From: JAICLK01 sp963810525
GTDB taxonomy: Bacteria; Patescibacteriota; Saccharimonadia; Saccharimonadales; UBA4665
Assembly (NCBI GenBank): GCA_963810525.1
Contig: CAWENB010000003.1
Coordinates: 1,054,001-1,118,000 of the forward strand
Reading direction: 5' to 3'
DNA length: 64,000 bases
Positions 57,571 through 64,000 of the stretch are shown piece after piece; position 1 is the first letter of the stretch, and every line of letters starts with the position of its first letter. The translations under genes were made by a program, and so were the position numbers. The notes under the pieces are model-generated. The model worked only from the letters and a program-made list of their open reading frames with translations. It had not been told where the DNA came from and did not search any database.

Positions 57571-59253
57571 TATTTGGGGATGTCCTCGACCGCAACGCCC
57601 TTCATAGCCTCAAGGAAGTCATCCCACGAGAACTTCCCACCGGCCTTTGCGGCTTTCATGAGCTTGTCTTTAAGCGGCCCCTCCGGCAATTCATCAATGG
57701 TCGTACCCGGCTCTTGAAAGAACTGATTACCGGGCGCTGCCTTTCCTTCGCTCTTGGTGCCTCTTTCTAATACGTTCCTGAAGCTCTTTACCCTATCCCA
57801 AAGCTCATTTATCGCGTTCTTTCCCTGCTTCGGGGCCATCCGACCGATGACGTTGCCCGTCCTGTCTGTCAGAAATAGCTTCTCCGGCGGTACGACGTGA
57901 CCGCCCGAGGCCAGCGGCACTCCACCACCACTCTCGTCAGCACCGACGAGCTGATGAATGTTGGGCCAGTTGGAGCGGACAGCCGGCCGGCCCTTGACAG
58001 TCTCCGGGCTTAGCTCGGCTCGCGGACTCTTGCCCCGCAGCTGCATCAGAGTCTCTAGGTTCTTTGTGTCCATCTTCTTCCAGCGAGGGATGATTTCCTT
58101 CTCGGGGTCAACGTTGAACTGCTTGGAGCGGACAAGGAGAGGCGGGAGGTCTTCAGGCGTAGTCGCTATGAAGTTGGGACCAAAAGGCTGATGGGGCTCT
58201 TCGCTGAACCAGCCGCCTTTCATCCCTTCTCCGGCTATTCCCGAAAGGGCCTTTCGAGCCGTGTCGTGAAAGACTTTAAGACCGTGATAGAGGGTGTTCT
58301 CGGGCAGAGGGAGGGTGTCTTTGGGACTCAGGTTCTTCTGGAGGAGGTTGAGGAGGTCTTGGGTCGTGGGGCTCTCAGCTTGCGTCATCTCGTCGATGTC
58401 GGCTGGTTCGAGAGACATGGTGCGGTTGTCGGAGTTGATGGGCTCTTCTTGGTAAGCTCGTTTGGTGGCTAAGTTACCCGGCAGCCCCTGCGTCAGTTTA
58501 TTCTCGCCCGGAAACACTGGGTCGTGAAGGACATTCTCATGTGCCTCAAACGGAGTGAGCTTCTCGGTCGGGGGCTGAGTGGAGGCGTTGAAGCATTGCC
58601 CTTTATGGGTTGGGCCACATTTGCCTTGAACTTATCCATCCACCCGGATGGGCCTTAGCCATTGTCTCTAGCTTCCCGAAGTGCTCCGTCAAGGCTCCTT
58701 GCGGGGACAGGGGGGTGGTGATTCCGGCGGCTGGCTTCAGCAAGTTAGCCGATGCCTCGCTCTGAGGGAACGGCATGTCAGGGTCGCCGAGCGCCATGTC
58801 CACTACATCGCTGGGATTTAACTTGTGCGTTACCTCGGCGGAAATGCCTTCGGGAATCTCCAAGTCCTTTGTCCCCTTCGCTACCTTTACGCCCCCAGGC
58901 AGCATTACATCCCCCAGCTCGCCCGTCTTCTGCGGGCTCAGGTCACTGGTGGCCGTACCGGACAGGATTTGGAGCGGGGTGGGGGCCTCACGGATAGGGT
59001 TTGCTGAGCCGGAAACAGGCCTCTGAGCCATTTTCAGTAAGGGGGGCACAGTAGCACCTAGGAGCGGGTTCAAAAGCTCTCCTAGGGCCGCTTTCGCCCA
59101 ACCTACGCCCGCGGCATTGGCCGGGATGTTAATGGGGTCAATGTCGGGCTTCTGAAGAGCCTCGCTCTGGGCCAATTGGGCGAGGAGCTGGGGAGGGGGC
59201 TTCTTACCGGCCTTTAGATACTGCTGGAGGATGTCGAGGAGATTAGTAGACAT
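57570..59253 (-). pseudogene. Virion protein gene split by two frameshifts
   Basis: Reading from 59253, 216 residues end at a stop near 58603. The frame one base over continues HPGGW with MDKFKANVAQPIKGNAST. A third frame continues QPPTEKLTPFEAHENVLHDP and runs 315+ residues to 57570. A single indel at about 58640 and another at about 58578 would restore one protein of about 560 residues. No enzyme motif recognised; it lies between nozzle and fibre genes. Confidence 0.6.
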
Positions 59254-59267
59254 AGCGTGTCTAAACT

Positions 59268-61130
59268 CTATTGAACACCATAACCGCTGCCTCGGTCATC
59301 GAGGTCACAGAACAGCGTGCCTCCAGCAAACACAAGTTGAGCTAGCGCACCTGCGCTACTTAGCTCAAACTGAAGGAAGTTAGCCGCAATGTTCTGCGGA
59401 TTCAGCGGCCCGGGCTGAGCGGGCACCTCAAACGTGGTCTGGTCGGCCTGCTGAATGGCCATAGCCATGATGCTGGTCCCGGGGGTCGTATAGGGCTGCA
59501 ACAGCCCCCAGACGATGAAGCTGAGCGTCTCCGGACTAGCCGCCTGTTGAAGGTACAGTTCTATGGTGCTTATCTTCTGCGTCTTGCGAGGGTCTTGTCG
59601 GACCGGCGGATAGACAGCGTAGTACGGAATAACCGTCCCGTTGTCCGTCGTGGCCGTAAAGAAGCTGTAGACATTCCCCTGCGTATCTCCTGTCCAGCAG
59701 CTGAGCGTGTTGGTGGCCGGGATGGAGGTCCAGGAGGTATAGGTGGGGTCCATGCTGGCCCACGTAGCGCTGGCCGTCTGCCAGTAATTCGGAGCTACGT
59801 TCCAAGTGACTCCCATCGCGTTGTTCACGACCGCCGCCGCTGTCATGGGCCCCGCCAGCGTAATCAGCGGCTCGAAGGCCTGCCGCCGGATGGAGTACAT
59901 GACGGCCATTGTCGGGTCCTCTTCGCCAAGGGGCGGGAAAAAGAACAGCACCGAGCGCTTGTTGGGTAGATAGGTCGCTGAGACCCGGTCTGAGGTCTCG
60001 GCGTTCAGGAGCGGCCGAACGACGGGGTCAATGGGATCGCTGATGGGATGGATGGTATTGCCGTCGAACTGATAGACCCGGCCGTCCTGACCGAGGTAGA
60101 AGTGATAGCCTTCAGCCATGACCATCGCCGACGGTCCGCACGGCCCGGTCATGTTGTCCGTCGTATTGATGCGCTCCGTGGCGAAGGCATTGGCATCGCC
60201 ACCCGGGTAGGCATAGAGCAGCCACGCGCTCAGGTCCCGGTAGATGATAGCTGTGTTCTCGCTGGTATGCAGCAGCCCGACAATCGCATCTCCGAAGCTG
60301 TCCTGCATGTCCAGAAAGCCCAAGACTGGCCATGTCGTCCCGTCATTGACGCTGCTCCAGCGCACGCGAAAGGGGTACTGAGTGCCGCCCTCGCTGGTGT
60401 TCACTACGACCAGCCGGTTGGCAATGACCTCAATGTCTCGTGCTGTGGCGAACGGCACTCCGCCATCCGCGTCTACAGCCGTCCCGCCAGTCCCAGTGTT
60501 GGTGTCCGCCGAAGCAAAGGTGAAGGTGTTGAACCCGACACTGGTAACGACCCAAGTCCCGTTGAAGGGTGCTTCGGTATTCCCGGCTATGGTGACGCTA
60601 TCCCCAGGCTTGATGCCCAGCGGGTTATTTGGCAGCGTAACTGTAGCCGTCCCGTCGGCATTACCGACGATGTTGGTGATGGGGAATGACCCTCCGCCAA
60701 TGACCTGCTGGGCCATTGACAGCGAGCTGTTCCAGCGCCACAGCCCGTCCTGGTTATTGACACCATAAACCCACGTCGCCCCGTTCTGTTGGAAGGGCGT
60801 GAAGTGAGCCGGGTCATCAGCATCCCCCGTAGGCCCGCCGATGGAGGTGAACATCCCGTTGTCATCGTACTTCCACCACTGGGTGTCGGTGCCGAGGACG
60901 ACCTGAAAGCTGCCCGACTGGTCGCGGTAGTTGACTATGCCAGTGATGCGCTCGGTGGGCAGGGTCGTGCCGACCAAACTGTAGCCCTGACGGGCCTTTA
61001 GGAGCCCATCCTCATCCACGTAGACATTCGAGCCATCGACAAGGCTGTCCGGCGGGTTCTGATAATTCGGTACGTTGGTTATCAGACCCTTGGTAGGAAC
61101 GACGATCTGTATCGCTACCGTTCCTAGCAT
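59268..61130 (-). CDS. Tail nozzle-like protein (tail tubular B type)
   Basis: 620 residues. PTKGLITNVPNYQNPPDSLVDGSNVYVDEDG at the start matches the entry of phage nozzle/stabiliser proteins, followed by beta-propeller-like repeats. It pairs with the adaptor gene 3 bp upstream, as tail tubular A and B do in podoviruses. Confidence 0.75.
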   Translation of the reverse strand: MLGTVAIQIVVPTKGLITNVPNYQNPPDSLVDGSNVYVDEDGLLKARQGYSLVGTTLPTERITGIVNYRDQSGSFQVVLGTDTQWWKYDDNGMFTSIGGPTGDADDPAHFTPFQQNGATWVYGVNNQDGLWRWNSSLSMAQQVIGGGSFPITNIVGNADGTATVTLPNNPLGIKPGDSVTIAGNTEAPFNGTWVVTSVGFNTFTFASADTNTGTGGTAVDADGGVPFATARDIEVIANRLVVVNTSEGGTQYPFRVRWSSVNDGTTWPVLGFLDMQDSFGDAIVGLLHTSENTAIIYRDLSAWLLYAYPGGDANAFATERINTTDNMTGPCGPSAMVMAEGYHFYLGQDGRVYQFDGNTIHPISDPIDPVVRPLLNAETSDRVSATYLPNKRSVLFFFPPLGEEDPTMAVMYSIRRQAFEPLITLAGPMTAAAVVNNAMGVTWNVAPNYWQTASATWASMDPTYTSWTSIPATNTLSCWTGDTQGNVYSFFTATTDNGTVIPYYAVYPPVRQDPRKTQKISTIELYLQQAASPETLSFIVWGLLQPYTTPGTSIMAMAIQQADQTTFEVPAQPGPLNPQNIAANFLQFELSSAGALAQLVFAGGTLFCDLDDRGSGYGVQ

Positions 61131-61133
61131 GGC

Positions 61134-62093
61134 TTAACCGCTGAAGTCTGGAGGTCCGGACAGGTCGTGGTCGTAGTCAACGGCCGCGTCAAAGAGCCTT
61201 CGGCCACCCCACGATGTGATGCCCTTGGGAATGATGCGCTTGGAGTCTTCGGTCTTGGCTTTCTCCAGCTCGGTCATGTAGTCCTGCCGGTACTCCTGAG
61301 CCATCTGGAGCCACTTGGGGTTGCCGCTGGACGCAAACACCGCCCGACAGGCATACATCATGGCCTTGGCCTCAAGCACCTGAGAGGGAATCATGGGCAA
61401 GTCAGTCGGATTGCCCATGTCAATGGGCCCAGTCTTGCCATCCACGATGTATGGCAGTGCTGACGCCGGCCGGGGCCAGAGTTCGATCATCGGGATGTTG
61501 GTGATGCTATCCGGATTGCCAGGATTGGGCAGGAACTGAAATGGGGCCATTGCCCAGCGTAGCGACGGCTGACCGCCTGTGGCGATTCGGCTGGGGTCGA
61601 AGCTGTTCAGCTCGGCCTGAGAAGTCTCGATGAGGTCGTCTATCTGCCGGACACGAAAGACGGTCTGGAGCGGATAGATAGGGTAATAGAGCTGTTGGAG
61701 GTTAAACGAGACCTGAGTCTGCGTCGGCTCTCGCCATGGCGCGCTAAGTGTCAGAGTGGCATTGGTCGTGATGCTGTTTACCTGTACAGGCGTCGTTAAC
61801 GTCGGCCCGACCCACAACCAGAAGCAGTTGCTGCTGCCCGGGGCACCGGCCAAGTTAGCCGTGAACGACGTTCCGGTACCGATGACGTTCGGGGAGTTCT
61901 GGGTCATCGTCACTGACCCAGTCGTGTTCGGGATGGAGCCGTAGATGAGGAGGGTCTGGAAGAGAAAGCTCCAAGGATAGCTCTCTATTTCCTCTCGCTG
62001 GCACTTATTGAGGAGGCTGCCAAAGTCCTGGTTCAAAAGCGAAGCCATGCCTAAAAGTTGCATGTCTTGCTGCATTTGTAGGTACGTACTCAC
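61134..62093 (-). CDS. Head-tail adaptor-like protein (tail tubular A type)
   Basis: 319 residues. LLNKCQREEIESYPWSFLFQ and LYYPIYPLQTVFRVRQIDDLI are typical of the podovirus adaptor. The C-terminal helices hold EAKAMMYACRAVFA. An inserted beta domain lies around residues 55-120. Confidence 0.7.
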   Translation of the reverse strand: MSTYLQMQQDMQLLGMASLLNQDFGSLLNKCQREEIESYPWSFLFQTLLIYGSIPNTTGSVTMTQNSPNVIGTGTSFTANLAGAPGSSNCFWLWVGPTLTTPVQVNSITTNATLTLSAPWREPTQTQVSFNLQQLYYPIYPLQTVFRVRQIDDLIETSQAELNSFDPSRIATGGQPSLRWAMAPFQFLPNPGNPDSITNIPMIELWPRPASALPYIVDGKTGPIDMGNPTDLPMIPSQVLEAKAMMYACRAVFASSGNPKWLQMAQEYRQDYMTELEKAKTEDSKRIIPKGITSWGGRRLFDAAVDYDHDLSGPPDFSG

Positions 62094-62102
62094 GGCTCTA
62101 TT

Positions 62103-62984
62103 CTACCACGTCCAGTCTATCACGACATTGCTGTTGCAGCCCGGAACTATGTGCTTCCTGCGGCCCTCTTCGTTCCTGAAGCCCCCTCGGTTGTCGCAGG
62201 GCTCAGGGGTGGGGGTGGAGGTAGCTGTGGCAGTCGCGGTCGCTGTCGGCGTAGGAGTTGGCGCTGCCCCTAACTCGATTCCGGCGCATACCGCCTGCCA
62301 AGAACCCGTCACTGTCCATGCAGCCTGAAACGACGCCGTACCGCTCACAATCTGATAGGCCAACTGCTCTTGCGTATTCTGCGCCGTTATATTTGTCCAC
62401 GGCGAACCGGGCGCTGTCCCTGTCACGCCGCCATTCTGTCCGATGTTGCACGCAATTAAATCCGCCGCGTTGCTGCTTGCATAAGCGGGGCTGACTTCGG
62501 CAGTTCCGGCAGCCCCGTTGCCGACCGCCGCACTTCCATCCTGTACGACGCTGGCTGGTGCGCCGGAGTAATCCACCGATGTAATATAGAGAAATTGGCC
62601 CGCCGTGCCGCCTTGTGTGACCGTAACGACCTTTCCGGGCGTAACTACGATACCGGCAAATTCGCAATCCAATCCCTGGAGCCCTGAAGTTACTGCTTCG
62701 CACCCCAACTTTGTCCATGAAACGACCCCTAGACCAGAAACCGCTAATGTAGTCGTGCCATCAACGCTGCTTTCCGTGGATGTCGAAACGACTACCAAGT
62801 CTCCGGTAGATGCGTTGCTGCCAAAGGTGGACGTCAGCGTCGGCGGATTTCCGCCATTCCAATTACCTGCGTCTTGCTGATAGGTAAGCGCGGCCCACGC
62901 TGAGGCTGACCAGAAGCCGATAAACAGCAGCGCGAAGATTAGCCAGATGCCGAAGAATGCTGCGAGTGTCGTCAGTGGCTTCAT
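62103..62984 (-). CDS. Exported beta-rich protein with Pro-Thr tail
   Basis: 293 residues from ATG at 62984, overlapping the previous stop (ATGA). One N-terminal membrane/signal helix (FFGIWLIFALLFIGFWSASA) and a beta-sandwich of about 210 residues (TGDLVVVSTSTESSVDGTTT). Then comes a PTPTATATATATSTPTPEP linker and a short C-terminal segment. Fibre or adhesin-like. Confidence 0.6.
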   Translation of the reverse strand: MKPLTTLAAFFGIWLIFALLFIGFWSASAWAALTYQQDAGNWNGGNPPTLTSTFGSNASTGDLVVVSTSTESSVDGTTTLAVSGLGVVSWTKLGCEAVTSGLQGLDCEFAGIVVTPGKVVTVTQGGTAGQFLYITSVDYSGAPASVVQDGSAAVGNGAAGTAEVSPAYASSNAADLIACNIGQNGGVTGTAPGSPWTNITAQNTQEQLAYQIVSGTASFQAAWTVTGSWQAVCAGIELGAAPTPTPTATATATATSTPTPEPCDNRGGFRNEEGRRKHIVPGCNSNVVIDWTW

Positions 62985-64000
62985 GGTGTGCTCGTAGGCG
63001 TTGCTGTTGGCGTTGAGGTGGCTGTAGCCGTCGGGGTCGGCTGCGGACACGGCACGTTCGCCAAATATGAATCCTCTATCCAGAGTTTTGAGAGCGCATC
63101 CCATGAGAGGTGCATAATATCCCCGACCGATGCGGTCGTCGTAAGGACCGGCTGACTGCCCCCAGACCACTCAATCGCGCTAACCCCGACAAACGGCGTC
63201 ACCGCGAAGGTGTGACCACCCGACGTGTCCTGACAGGCTTGGATGCGTTCCTGTTGGCCGTCATAAAGTCCGGGGCATAGCTCTATTCCCGCACCGCCCC
63301 CAGTGACTGTGAAAATGAGGTTGCTGTAAATCTGCGCCCATGTGCCGCTCGTAGCTAGTTGCACGCAGCCGAACGTGCCGGTGCCTGAATTGCTGCCTCT
63401 TCCTGGAGCTATCGCGAGTTCGTTCACCGTCCACGCGGGACCGCCGCCCTGTTCCGTAAAGACGAAATTCGTCAGATTGCCCGAGTTGTCGAGAATGGAG
63501 TACCCCGGCAACGGATAAAGAGTCGGCAATATGCCCCAGTCGAGAATGAAATTGTTGGTCGCCCCCGAGTCGATAACGCTTTGACCGTCGCCTTCTCCGT
63601 ATAGCCCAATAATATAGGCGTTATGGCCGGCGAGTTCTATTCCATGAGTCGCGGACCCTTCTACGTCCGGTTTGATATAGACGTTGTTGTTACCCGCGTC
63701 GTAGATGCCAATAGCCCCGCTCGAAGTCCCGCCGTCTGCGATGATGTTGGAATTGACGTAGCTAGAGACATAGGTGCCGTAGCTCACACCGTCGGCGTAA
63801 ATGTCGGTCAGGTGATTATAGCAAGTACAGCCGCTAGACTGCGCTAGCAACGAGACTGCGGTATCGAAGCCCCTCACCCCGATGTTGCTGAATATGCTGT
63901 TCTCGACGCTGCCATTCGCCGCGCCAATTTGAAGGCCAACCGTGCCGCTGGTGAAAGGGCCGTTCAGCCGCAGCCCTGAAATCTGCACCTGAGTAATACC
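62981..64000 (-). CDS. Tail-spike-like beta-helix protein (truncated by window)
   Basis: Open to the window edge. Repeating short beta strands with Asn ladders (GIYDAGNNNVYIKPDVEG; GIELAGHNAYIIGLYGEGD) indicate a parallel beta-helix. A C-terminal domain follows (AVTPFVGVSAIEWSGGS) and the end is PTPTATATSTPTATPTSTP. Likely spike or depolymerase; N-terminus not in window. Confidence 0.6.
   Translation of the reverse strand, partial: GITQVQISGLRLNGPFTSGTVGLQIGAANGSVENSIFSNIGVRGFDTAVSLLAQSSGCTCYNHLTDIYADGVSYGTYVSSYVNSNIIADGGTSSGAIGIYDAGNNNVYIKPDVEGSATHGIELAGHNAYIIGLYGEGDGQSVIDSGATNNFILDWGILPTLYPLPGYSILDNSGNLTNFVFTEQGGGPAWTVNELAIAPGRGSNSGTGTFGCVQLATSGTWAQIYSNLIFTVTGGGAGIELCPGLYDGQQERIQACQDTSGGHTFAVTPFVGVSAIEWSGGSQPVLTTTASVGDIMHLSWDALSKLWIEDSYLANVPCPQPTPTATATSTPTATPTSTP

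Larger units (their letters stand above)
22824..64000. mobile_element. Phage genome (podovirus-like), incomplete at right
   Basis: About 41 kb of gapless, overlapping small genes: plus-strand early/replication genes to 42,713 and minus-strand structural and lysis genes to the window edge. Family A polymerase, UDG, RecB-type nuclease, AAA ATPase with ssDNA-binding partner, tail adaptor, nozzle and fibre proteins, and lysis genes support a tailed phage. Capsid, portal and terminase genes are not in the window. No integrase is seen, so a lytic phage is likely. Confidence 0.85.

Noticed and set aside
1..64000. CRISPR arrays
   Set aside because: No run of regularly spaced identical repeats was found; the 33-bp repeats at 5314-7577 are irregularly spaced by whole genes and diverged.

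Overview
The window joins two very different pieces of DNA. Bases 1 to about 22,770 look like the chromosome of an ultra-small Patescibacteria organism, most likely a Candidatus Saccharibacteria (TM7). The signs are moderate G+C, GH57/GH15 glucan genes, MscL with a zinc-ribbon tail, many small membrane proteins, tRNA genes with encoded CCA, and a holB-like gene next to a TPR gene. Bases from about 22,824 to the end are a tightly packed, more G+C-rich phage genome. No att site or integrase marks the join, so it may be an assembly chimera.

Chromosomal part. A glucan operon (end of an upstream gene, GH57, frameshifted GH15) is followed by rpmG, tRNA-Thr(GGT) and mscL. From 5,314 to 7,577 five direct copies of a 33-bp repeat alternate with single genes (cupin, a decayed YdeI/OmdA-type gene, a frameshifted methyltransferase, a small unknown gene), an integron-like cassette layout. 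An intact IS (7,614-8,703, with an 8-bp target duplication) follows. Next come a PadR operon, an AbrB-ABC-MacB operon and a run of small exported or membrane proteins. An element carries a putative DNA-binding protein, a zinc-finger/TOPRIM/ATPase primase and a large serine recombinase, with two structured leader RNAs. The recombinase frame runs through tRNA-Tyr. tRNA-Thr(TGT), a TPR protein and a delta-prime-like clamp-loader subunit close this part.

Phage part. Plus-strand genes at 22,824-42,713 are small zinc-ribbon and membrane proteins, then a complete ubiquitin-like pathway: a beta-grasp modifier (Ubl), an E2-like protein, a JAB/JAMM peptidase and a ThiF/E1-like enzyme, resembling the core of the PRTRC cassette. 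Replication and recombination genes follow: a RepA-like ATPase, a Cas4/RecB-type nuclease, an AAA ATPase with an ssDNA-binding-like partner, a uracil-DNA glycosylase fused to a 3'-5' exonuclease, and a family A DNA polymerase split at motif A by two unrelated genes. DUF1599- and DUF4406-type nucleotide genes end this arm. Minus-strand genes (63,988 down to 42,694) encode podovirus-like adaptor and nozzle proteins, fibres, internal virion proteins, a lysis region with several lipoproteins and a secreted zinc metalloprotease. The lipoproteins and a spanin-like protein point to a diderm host, unlike Saccharibacteria.

Single-base indels break several otherwise conserved genes in both parts. Some breaks are therefore probably sequence errors rather than biology. 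Family assignments below come from reading motifs by eye, without database searches.
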